This document shows, piece after piece, positions 1 to 6,058 of a DNA stretch of 12,685 nt (positions within the stretch are counted from its first letter, which is position 1; each line of letters begins with the position of its first letter). The notes beneath the pieces were generated by a model, which had not been told where the DNA came from, ran no database searches, and worked only from the letters and a program-made list of their open reading frames with translations. A program made the position numbers and the translations under genes. Origin of the DNA: Oscillospiraceae bacterium (GTDB lineage: Bacteria; Bacillota; Clostridia; Oscillospirales; Ruminococcaceae); the NCBI GenBank assembly GCA_016297675.1, contig JAEDGE010000053.1:1-12685 (forward strand), in the 5' to 3' direction.

Positions 1-41
1 AAAAACAGCAGCAAGCAGGAATTTTCTCCCACTTGCTGCTG
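1..41 (-). terminator. Rho-independent terminator after the FAD oxidoreductase gene
   Basis: Read on the minus strand, arms 41-27 and 20-6 form a 15-bp stem (13 Watson-Crick pairs and 2 G-U pairs) with a 6-base loop. It is followed at once by five U residues (the A run at 1-5), with the window edge cutting the tract. It begins 8 bases after the TAA stop of the oxidoreductase gene. This is a textbook intrinsic terminator. On the plus strand the hairpin is not followed by a T run, so it looks one-directional. Confidence 0.9.
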
Positions 42-49
42 CATTGCAT

Positions 50-1615
50 TTATTCGCTTTTCTTTTCTTCATGATATTCCTTTTCTGTGTTGACAGACCA
101 GATATTGTCCTTGGTCTTCTTGCCAGAAAGGATATTGTCTACTGCTTCAAAAGAAGTCGCCATGGAATGATCCATGTTGTTATAACGGTGCTGTCCGTTT
201 CTGCCGACACAATACAGATTGTCAAACTGATTCAGATAAGCAATCAAATCATCAATCTGTGCATATGTATCAAAGTAAGCCGGATATGCTTTCTTTACCT
301 TTTCCCGATGAGAATCCTTGACATCTGATGCGGAATTGATCACACCCATCGAAACCAGTTCCTTGATTGCCATGTTGATACAAGCCTTGTCATCCATGTT
401 CCAGAAGCTGTCGCCCTCTGCACAGAAGTACTCCAGACCGATCCAAACGGTATGTTCTGGATCTTCTACCATGTACGGAGACCAGTTATTGAAAATCTGA
501 ATTCTGCCAAGTTTTACGCCGACATCCTGTACATAAATCCAGCAGTCCGGTACAATATTGCCCAGTGTCGGGATTTTGGTTTCATTCTTCAGGTTCAGCT
601 TGTCTACCAACAAACCAACCGTTACAAAATCACGATACGGCAAGCCATTCGCAATGGCTGCAATCTTATCCGGCACATCGTTCATACCAGCTACCAAGTC
701 CTTCAGCGGCATAGAGGAAATAAACAGATCACCATCTATGGTTTGCTCTTTGCCATCTTGTGTATATGTCAAGGATAAAATTTTTCCGGTTTTGTCAGTC
801 TGAATGTTCGTAACTTTGCTGTGCATAAGAATTTTGCCGCCCAGCTTTTTAATCTCCGCAGCCGTCGTTTCCCAAAGCTGCCCCGGACCGTATTTCGGAT
901 AATAGAACTCCTCAATCAAAGAAGTTTCTACCTTTCGGTTTTTCTTATTCGGGGAAAGTTTGGAGAACATATCTTTAATAACCGCTGTGATGGACAACCC
1001 CTTAACACGCTGTGAACCCCAGTCAGCAGAAATTTCTCTCGGATGCCGTCCCCAGAGCTTTTCCGTGTAGCCCTCAAAGAACATAGAGTATAACTTCCTG
1101 CCAAACCGATTGATATAAAAGTTTTCCAGAGACGTTTCCTCTTTCTTGCCAACAGAACTTTTCAAGTAACTGCATCCAGCTGCAACGGTGGTTGCAAAGC
1201 CCATATTTTTCAGAGTGTTCCACTTCAAAGATACCGGATAATCAAAGAATTTGTGCTTGTAATAGATACGGGAAACACGATTTCTGACCAGCATAACTCG
1301 ATCTGTTTTTTCCGGATCCGGACCATCTTTTGCAAGCTGCTTTTCCCGATGCAGTTTGATGTCATCGAAAGACGGCTTACCCTGCCGTGGCATCATTTCC
1401 TGCCACCAATCCATCACTTGCTGATCCTTGGAAAAGAAGCGATGTCCACCGATATCCATACGGTTGTTCTTATACTTTACAGTCTTAGAAATTCCGCCAA
1501 TTGCATCGCTTTCCTCCAAAATCGTAACCTCATAGTCTTTTGGTGCACGCCGTAATAATTCGTAAGCAGCCGTCAGACCTGCCGGTCCGGCACCAATAAT
1601 TACAACTTTTTTCAT
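50..1615 (-). CDS. FAD-dependent oxidoreductase, amine oxidase / UDP-galactopyranose mutase-like
   Basis: The 521-residue product is a flavoprotein of the broad HemY/amine-oxidase class (the group holding protoporphyrinogen oxidase-like and UDP-galactopyranose mutase-like enzymes). The N-terminal Rossmann motif GAGPAG is at residues 8-13, the ribose-binding Glu at 34 ends the second strand, and IGG follows at 39-41. IGGHRF (55-60) is the typical second flavin-contact segment. A C-terminal flavin-binding stretch, GRNGQHRYNNMDHSM (471-485), closes the fold. There is no signal peptide or membrane segment, so it should be cytosolic. The ATG start has an AAAGGAA ribosome site about 5 bases upstream. 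It stands alone between its own promoter and terminator, so the context gives no substrate. Relatives often sit with polysaccharide genes, which suggests a sugar- or lipid-linked reaction, but none is visible here. Fold and cofactor are secure; the substrate is unknown. Confidence 0.85.
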   Translation of the reverse strand: MKKVVIIGAGPAGLTAAYELLRRAPKDYEVTILEESDAIGGISKTVKYKNNRMDIGGHRFFSKDQQVMDWWQEMMPRQGKPSFDDIKLHREKQLAKDGPDPEKTDRVMLVRNRVSRIYYKHKFFDYPVSLKWNTLKNMGFATTVAAGCSYLKSSVGKKEETSLENFYINRFGRKLYSMFFEGYTEKLWGRHPREISADWGSQRVKGLSITAVIKDMFSKLSPNKKNRKVETSLIEEFYYPKYGPGQLWETTAAEIKKLGGKILMHSKVTNIQTDKTGKILSLTYTQDGKEQTIDGDLFISSMPLKDLVAGMNDVPDKIAAIANGLPYRDFVTVGLLVDKLNLKNETKIPTLGNIVPDCWIYVQDVGVKLGRIQIFNNWSPYMVEDPEHTVWIGLEYFCAEGDSFWNMDDKACINMAIKELVSMGVINSASDVKDSHREKVKKAYPAYFDTYAQIDDLIAYLNQFDNLYCVGRNGQHRYNNMDHSMATSFEAVDNILSGKKTKDNIWSVNTEKEYHEEKKSE

Positions 1616-1761
1616 TGCGTTCCTTTACCTTTCTTAAATCTTGATTCTTCCTTAAAATCCAGCTTGCTAAAAATTTTCATAATAGATGCATTTTCGTTCC
1701 ATGCTTTCTATGAAATCCCACAAAATTTGTAAGATTTGCGAAAAACAACTGGATTTATGTG
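1616..1761 (-). other. Long 5' leader of the FAD oxidoreductase gene
   Basis: This is the transcribed leader expected from the promoter at 1768-1796, about 145 bases. In the minus-strand RNA, 1756-1747 can pair with 1664-1655 (10 bp, one G-U), closing a domain of about 80 bases. Inside it, 1737-1728 pairs with 1722-1713 (10 bp including two G-U pairs, 5-base loop), and a weaker interrupted hairpin lies at 1710-1683. No intrinsic terminator and no recognised riboswitch core were seen. The sequence is AT-rich, so chance pairing is a real alternative. The ribosome-binding site is AAAGGAA just before the ATG. Confidence 0.4.
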
Positions 1762-1767
1762 CTTTTT

Positions 1768-1796
1768 ATTATAACATATTACAGCGTAATTGTCAA
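1768..1796 (-). promoter_or_regulatory. Consensus housekeeping-sigma promoter with extended -10
   Basis: On the minus strand a perfect -35 box TTGACA (1796-1791), a 17-base spacer and a perfect -10 box TATAAT (1773-1768) are present, with TG one base before the -10 (extended -10). Transcription should start near 1761-1760. It drives the FAD oxidoreductase gene and lies downstream of the terminator that ends the transketolase operon, so the gene is an independent unit. Confidence 0.92.
1778..1790. promoter_or_regulatory. Operator-like palindrome inside the promoter spacer
   Basis: ATTAC-AGC-GTAAT is a perfect 5-3-5 inverted repeat filling 13 of the 17 spacer bases, right next to the -35 box. 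A regulator bound here would touch both promoter boxes. No regulator gene is in the window and the motif matches no operator I can name, so the role is inferred from position only. Confidence 0.35.
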
Positions 1797-1798
1797 TC

Positions 1799-1809
1799 CG
1801 TATCATACG
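1799..1809. promoter_or_regulatory. Operator-like palindrome just upstream of the -35 box
   Basis: CGTAT-C-ATACG is a perfect 5-1-5 inverted repeat ending 2 bases before the -35 box. Its position would suit an activator or a second repressor site. Its sequence differs from the spacer palindrome, so the two need not bind the same protein. Confidence 0.3.
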
Positions 1810-1872
1810 TTTTTTCAAAAGCACTTTAACTATTTATAACAAATAATTAGAATTAAAATATATTATTGCATG

Positions 1873-1902
1873 AAAATGCGACTGTAACAAAATACAATCG
1901 CA
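1873..1902 (-). terminator. Rho-independent terminator of the transketolase operon
   Basis: On the minus strand 1902-1893 pairs with 1886-1877 (10 bp, one G-U, 6-base loop), followed by UUUU (the A run at 1876-1873). It begins 25 bases after the transketolase stop codon. The U tract is short, but the stem is strong and the position between two transcription units fits. Confidence 0.75.
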
Positions 1903-1927
1903 CTTCCATGCCAGTTTCAAAATTTAT

Positions 1928-2881
1928 TTAGTGTTTCTTTGCCAAGGCTTCCTTTGTGACAGCTACAATGTTCGATGCACACAAACCAAATTCTTTCAGC
2001 AATTCTACTGCTGGACCCGAATGACCGTATTCATCCTTTACACCTATCCGAACCACTGGAACCGGACAACAGCCACAAACTGCCTCAGCTACAGCAGAAC
2101 CCAAACCACCAATAATGCTATGTTCTTCTACTGTAACCAGCAGACCTGTTTCCGCAGCTGCCTTGCAAATCAATTCTGTATCCAACGGCTTAATGGTATG
2201 AATATTCAATACTCTCGCAGAAATTCCCTCTGCTGCCAGTTGTTCTGCTGCTGCAAGTGCTTCCGATACCATCAATCCAGTGGCAATCAGCGTAACATCC
2301 TTGCCTTCTCGCAATGTAATGCCCTTGCCAATCGTGAATTGATACGTTGCCGGATCATTGAAAACTGGAGCTGCCAGTCTGCCGAACCGCAGATAAACGG
2401 GACCTTCCATTTCAATTGCTGCTTTTACAGCAGCTCTTGCTTCCACATCATCTGCCGGATTCAAAATCGTCATACCTGGAATGGTTCGCATCAAAGCAAT
2501 GTCTTCGTTACACTGATGCGTTGCACCATCTTCCCCGACAGAAATGCCAGCATGGGTTGCACCAATTTTTACATTCAAATGCGGATAGCCAATAGAATTT
2601 CTGACAATTTCATACGCTCTGCCAGCGGCAAACATCGCAAAGGTGCTGGCAAATGGAATTTTTCCCGATGCCGCCAGACCCGCTGCCACACCCATCATAT
2701 TGGCTTCTGCAATTCCACAATCGAAAAAGCGTTCTGGGTATGCTTTTTTAAAAATGCCAGTTTTAGTTGCAGCAGCAAGGTCTGCATCCAGTACCACAAG
2801 ATTTTCATATTTCTCTGCAAAATCCCGCAGTGCTTCGCCATAGCTTTCACGGGTTGCCTTCTTTTTTACTTCACCTGCCAT
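1928..2881 (-). CDS. Transketolase, C-terminal subunit
   Basis: This is the second half of a split transketolase: 317 residues covering the pyrimidine-binding and C-terminal domains. It pairs with the subunit encoded just upstream to move two-carbon ketol units between sugar phosphates in the non-oxidative pentose phosphate pathway (cytosol, thiamine diphosphate, Mg2+). The segment CGIAEANM carries Glu59, the expected catalytic glutamate that activates the cofactor. The run from GEDGATHQ to YLRFGR matches the pyrimidine domain. The open frame extends upstream to 2998, but the ATG at 2881 is preferred: a GGAGGG site lies 8 bases upstream, inside the end of the preceding gene, and the extra residues upstream are a shadow of that gene. 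Only 4 bases separate the two subunit genes, so they should be made together. Splitting into two chains is common in clostridia and archaea. Confidence 0.95.
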   Translation of the reverse strand: MAGEVKKKATRESYGEALRDFAEKYENLVVLDADLAAATKTGIFKKAYPERFFDCGIAEANMMGVAAGLAASGKIPFASTFAMFAAGRAYEIVRNSIGYPHLNVKIGATHAGISVGEDGATHQCNEDIALMRTIPGMTILNPADDVEARAAVKAAIEMEGPVYLRFGRLAAPVFNDPATYQFTIGKGITLREGKDVTLIATGLMVSEALAAAEQLAAEGISARVLNIHTIKPLDTELICKAAAETGLLVTVEEHSIIGGLGSAVAEAVCGCCPVPVVRIGVKDEYGHSGPAVELLKEFGLCASNIVAVTKEALAKKH

Positions 2882-2885
2882 GTTT

Positions 2886-3725
2886 TTAACCCTCCAGTTC
2901 CTGCAGCTGTGCCTGCAATTCTGCCATTGCCTGTTCATATTCTGCTTGATTCGGTGCTTTGCCGTGCCAGCCAGCCTGATTCTCCATAAAAGAAACACCT
3001 TTTCCCTTCACGCTCTTCTGAACGATGACCACCGGCTGTCCGACAATTTGTTCTGCCTCTGCAAAAGCCGCTTCTATCGAATCAAAATCATGTGCATCCA
3101 TCTGAATCACATGCCAACCGAATGCAGCGAACTTCTCCGGAATCGGCTCCGGTGAACAAACTTCTGACAATTTGCCGTCAATCTGCAAGCCATTGTAATC
3201 TACGATTGCCAGAAGATTATCCAGTTGATAATGAGAAGCAAACATTGCTGCCTCCCAAACTTGTCCCTCTTCGATTTCGCCATCCCCTAAAACGGCATAC
3301 ACTTTATATGCTGCATTATCCAGCTTGCCTGCCAGTGCCATCCCACAGGCAACGGAAATGCCCTGTCCCAGTGAACCGCTGGACATATCTACACCCGGTG
3401 TATGAATGCAAGGATGTCCTTGCAGCATGGCACCAATGTGCCGGAGCGACTGCAATTCTTCCCATGGGAAAAAGCCACGCTGTGCCAGAACCGAATACAG
3501 TGCTGGTGCACAATGTCCCTTAGAAAGTACCAACCGATCTCTGTCCGCCATCTCCGGTTGTTTTGGGTCGATATGCATTTTTGCAAAATAAAGATATGTC
3601 AGCAAATCGCTGATGGAAAGCGAACCGCCCGGATGCCCAGATTTTGCACAATATGTGCCTTCTATCACACCCATCCGCACTTTACAAGCAATCGCCTGTA
3701 ACTTTTTCTTTGTGATTTCCTCCAT
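2886..3725 (-). CDS. Transketolase, N-terminal subunit
   Basis: This 279-residue chain is the diphosphate-binding half of transketolase. The motif SGHPGG (29-34, with His31), the KGH at 69-71 and the thiamine diphosphate motif starting GDG at 147-149 and ending at Asn178 are all present, with the usual spacing of about 30 residues. The start chosen is the ATG at 3725, with a GGAGGG site 7 bases upstream; an upstream in-frame extension to 3764 overlaps the previous gene and lacks a good site. It is inactive alone in known split systems and needs the C-terminal subunit. The phosphatase gene upstream stops 17 bases before this start, so the pair is probably read from the same long transcript. 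Confidence 0.95.
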   Translation of the reverse strand: MEEITKKKLQAIACKVRMGVIEGTYCAKSGHPGGSLSISDLLTYLYFAKMHIDPKQPEMADRDRLVLSKGHCAPALYSVLAQRGFFPWEELQSLRHIGAMLQGHPCIHTPGVDMSSGSLGQGISVACGMALAGKLDNAAYKVYAVLGDGEIEEGQVWEAAMFASHYQLDNLLAIVDYNGLQIDGKLSEVCSPEPIPEKFAAFGWHVIQMDAHDFDSIEAAFAEAEQIVGQPVVIVQKSVKGKGVSFMENQAGWHGKAPNQAEYEQAMAELQAQLQELEG

Positions 3726-3742
3726 GGGAATTCCCTCCGTTG

Positions 3743-4549
3743 TTAAAATTTTGATTGTATCCATAAAAGCAATTCAGAGATTGCTTTTTGATCACACGTA
3801 TGTTGCAGAACATAGTCTGCAACCGCTTTCACTTCCGGCTGGGCATTTGCCGGTGCAACTCCATAATCCGCATATTGCAGCATTGTGCTGTCATTCTGAT
3901 AATCGCCCACAGCAATCAGCGTTTCTGTTTCATGCAGATGCAGCAACTCCCGATAGACCAACAAAGCACTGCCCTTGGAAACATCTTTCGGCAGCATCTC
4001 ATAAAATGATTCAGACGACTGTAAAAAATCTACGCCTGTCCAGTTCTGTGCCTGTATAAATGCTTGCAGCTTCGGCATATCAGCAGGTGCAACCGCAAAC
4101 AACACTTTCATCCACGGAATCTCTGGCATGGTTTCCAGTGTACAGTAATGCGGTGTTACATTGCAGATTGCAATATGCTCCTGTTCATAAATTGTATTTT
4201 GAATGACATACGTTCCCTCTGCACAGAGAATCTCCGAACCTGCCTGCGGAAATGCCTGCAATACAGCTGCAGTCATCTCTTTGGCAGCTTTACAAAGCGG
4301 ATTCTGATAGAGTATGCGTTCTTGAATCGGGTCATAAATCATTGCCCCATTGTATAGAATCATAGGACATTGAATCCGCAGCTGTTCCCAGTACACACGA
4401 GCAGAATCTAAGGTTCTTCCTGTTGCAATGGTAAAATGTCCGCCCTGTTCTGTAAACCGCTGAATGTCTGCCAGCACTTCTGCTGGAATTTGTTTATCTG
4501 AAGGCAGCAATGTGCCGTCTAAATCCGATAAAAGCCAGATATGCTGCAT
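3743..4549 (-). CDS. Cof-type HAD-IIB family sugar-phosphate phosphatase
   Basis: This is a 268-residue haloacid dehalogenase hydrolase of the Cof/IIB branch, which removes phosphate from small phosphorylated metabolites or flavin-type cofactors. Motif I is DLDGT (Asp9 nucleophile, Asp11 acid/base). Motif II is Thr43 in IATGR. Motif III is Lys192 in SKGSAL. Motif IV is GDYQND (215-220), which holds Mg2+. A cap of about 100 residues lies between motifs II and III, as in IIB enzymes. The ATG at 4549 is preferred because GGAG lies 6 bases upstream. An in-frame ATG at 4561 sits directly against a GAGAGG and is poorly spaced, and starts farther upstream overlap rluD. The substrate cannot be told from sequence. 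Its place before transketolase hints at sugar phosphates, but that is only context. Confidence 0.9.
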   Translation of the reverse strand: MQHIWLLSDLDGTLLPSDKQIPAEVLADIQRFTEQGGHFTIATGRTLDSARVYWEQLRIQCPMILYNGAMIYDPIQERILYQNPLCKAAKEMTAAVLQAFPQAGSEILCAEGTYVIQNTIYEQEHIAICNVTPHYCTLETMPEIPWMKVLFAVAPADMPKLQAFIQAQNWTGVDFLQSSESFYEMLPKDVSKGSALLVYRELLHLHETETLIAVGDYQNDSTMLQYADYGVAPANAQPEVKAVADYVLQHTCDQKAISELLLWIQSKF

Positions 4550-4565
4550 TATTTTCTCCATCCTC

Positions 4566-5480
4566 TCAAACAAAATGCAATTTTCGCAGGGCAGCTTGAA
4601 AATAATCCGGCAGCGGACTGGTAAACTCCATGTATGCACCAGTAACAGGATGCAAAAAACCGATTTTCCCAGCATGCAGACACTGTCCGGTCAAATTGGG
4701 AAAGGGTTTTCCATATACGTCATCTCCCAATACCGAATGCCCGATATATGCCAAATGCACACGAATCTGGTGCGTACGTCCCGTTTCCAAACGCAGACAA
4801 AGATGCGTATAGTTGCCGGATTCCGCTAAAACAGTATAATGCGTCACAGCGTCTTTGGAATTTTTCTGCGTCACACACATTTTCTTCCGATCCACTGGAT
4901 GCCGCCCAATGGGAGCATGAATTGTTCCAGTTTTTTCTGCAAACCGCCCCAATGCAATTGCCTGATATTCCCTCGTAAATGTGTGTGCCTGTATCTGTTC
5001 CGAAAGTTTGATATGGGCGTTGTCATTTTTCGCCACCATGAGCAAGCCACTGGTATTCTTGTCAATCCGGTGTACAATTCCCGGACGAATGACACCATTG
5101 ATGCCAGACAACCGGTCACCGCAGTGATAAAGTAATGCATGCACCAGTGTTCCCGTCTGATTGCCTGGGGCAGGATGCACCACCATCCCCTTCGGCTTAT
5201 TGACCACCAACAAGTCATCATCCTCATAGACACTATCAAGTGGAATCGGTTCTGGTATCAGCTCCAGCGATACTGGTTCCGGTATGACAACCTGCACAGT
5301 GTCACCGCTTCGAATTTTATAATTCTTCGACACTACCTTACCATTTACAGTGACATCCCCCTGTTCCATTCGAGTTTGAATCACAGAACGAGTCAGGGAA
5401 AGAGTGTCCTGTTCCGCAAGCCACTTGTCCAATCGTACACCAGTGGTTTCCGGTGTAAATGTCAGCACTGTTTCTTTCAT
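4566..5480 (-). CDS. rluD: RluD/YlyB-type ribosomal pseudouridine synthase
   Basis: This 304-residue RluA-family enzyme converts specific uridines of large-subunit rRNA to pseudouridine. An N-terminal S4 RNA-binding domain (about 15-62, containing RLDKWLAEQ) is followed by the catalytic domain, whose signature HRIDKNTSG holds the nucleophile Asp140. The later GRTHQIRVHLAYIGHSVLGDDVYG block is also typical. Its ATG overlaps the lspA stop as ATGA, with GAGG about 8 bases upstream, so translation is probably coupled to lspA. The lspA-rluD (ylyB) order is conserved in Firmicutes. The exact modified uridines cannot be read from sequence; the B. subtilis neighbour of lspA is YlyB. Confidence 0.93.
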   Translation of the reverse strand: MKETVLTFTPETTGVRLDKWLAEQDTLSLTRSVIQTRMEQGDVTVNGKVVSKNYKIRSGDTVQVVIPEPVSLELIPEPIPLDSVYEDDDLLVVNKPKGMVVHPAPGNQTGTLVHALLYHCGDRLSGINGVIRPGIVHRIDKNTSGLLMVAKNDNAHIKLSEQIQAHTFTREYQAIALGRFAEKTGTIHAPIGRHPVDRKKMCVTQKNSKDAVTHYTVLAESGNYTHLCLRLETGRTHQIRVHLAYIGHSVLGDDVYGKPFPNLTGQCLHAGKIGFLHPVTGAYMEFTSPLPDYFQAALRKLHFV

Positions 5481-5971
5481 GCAGTTTCCTCTTTTTGTTT
5501 TGCTGATTTTTTCTTCCCATCAAAAAAGAACAGATAAATCGCAAATAAAATGACACCTACTACAACACAACAGTCTGCAAAATTAAACACTGCGAATGAA
5601 AACAGCCGTACATCCAGATAGTCAACGACACTGCCGCCCCGAAACAGTCGGTCAATTAAATTACCAATTCCACCAGCAAGAATCAAAGCAGCACAGATCG
5701 GAATCATCTTGGAACGATTCCGATATTTCACCATTGCAATAACACATACTACCATCATCAGAACCGTTACACCAATCAGAAACCAACGCATTCCGGAAAA
5801 GCTGCTAAATGCAGCTCCCTTATTTTCTAGATAAGTGAGATTCATAATTTCTGTATCACCAATACGCAAAAATGGAATACTTCCCAATGGCTGTAGGGTG
5901 TGCACTGCCCAATATTTAATTAGCTGATCAATTCCAACCAGCAGTACAATTAAAGCACAGGATAGAATCAT
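5477..5971 (-). CDS. lspA: Lipoprotein signal peptidase II
   Basis: LspA is an inner-membrane aspartic protease that removes the signal peptide from diacylglyceryl-modified prolipoproteins. The product (164 residues) has four hydrophobic segments, at about 3-19, 60-80, 90-108 and 127-150. The conserved aspartates are all present: GIDQ near the N terminus, GNLIDRL, VVDYLD and FNFADCC. The last two motifs supply the catalytic pair in solved structures. The C-terminal tail is lysine-rich and cytosolic. The start is uncertain. An ATG at 5971 shares its A with an upstream TGA, and a TTG immediately before it (5974) is 10 bases from a very strong AAAGGAGG; the two choices differ by one residue. It follows ileS as in B. 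subtilis and overlaps rluD by four bases. Confidence 0.95.
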   Translation of the reverse strand: MILSCALIVLLVGIDQLIKYWAVHTLQPLGSIPFLRIGDTEIMNLTYLENKGAAFSSFSGMRWFLIGVTVLMMVVCVIAMVKYRNRSKMIPICAALILAGGIGNLIDRLFRGGSVVDYLDVRLFSFAVFNFADCCVVVGVILFAIYLFFFDGKKKSAKQKEETA

Positions 5972-6042
5972 CAAGGGTGCATTTCCTCCTTTTCAATTGG
6001 AGAACAAGAACAGCCCGCCGCACAAAACCGGCAGGCTGTCAT
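5971..6042 (-). CDS. Possible 23-residue Cys-rich peptide upstream of lspA
   Basis: A 23-codon frame starts at ATG 6042 with GAGG 9 bases upstream and ends in a TGA that overlaps the lspA ATG as TGATG, a classic coupling arrangement. The peptide has a C-x2-C-x3-C-x-C cluster (CRFCAAGCSC) and an acidic, lysine-containing tail. It sits where B. subtilis has ylyA (a DksA/TraR-like zinc-finger gene), but it is far too short and has the wrong cysteine spacing to be one. Against coding: its first half lies exactly on a strong hairpin, which alone could explain the Cys/Gly-rich translation. No known family is recognised. Confidence 0.2.
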   Translation of the reverse strand: MTACRFCAAGCSCSPIEKEEMHP

Positions 6043-6047
6043 TTTTT
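6010..6047. terminator. Hairpin between ileS and lspA, terminator-like on the plus strand
   Basis: Arms 6010-6020 and 6029-6039 form an 11-bp GC-rich stem (one C-A mismatch on the plus strand; G-U in minus-strand RNA) with an 8-base loop. Read on the plus strand it is followed by CATTTTTT, a good terminator shape, although no plus-strand gene precedes it. Read on the minus strand, the direction of all genes, the trailing sequence TCTTGTTCT is only a weak U tract. It may attenuate or process the ileS-lspA transcript, or block antisense transcription. Confidence 0.5.
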
Positions 6048-6058
6048 CATTCCTCTTT

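Noticed and set aside
1931..2989. Long plus-strand ORF of 352 codons opposite the transketolase C-terminal subunit gene
   Set aside because: It is an antisense shadow: Cys/Asn/Ser-rich, without domain or ribosome site, whereas the minus-strand frame is a clear transketolase.
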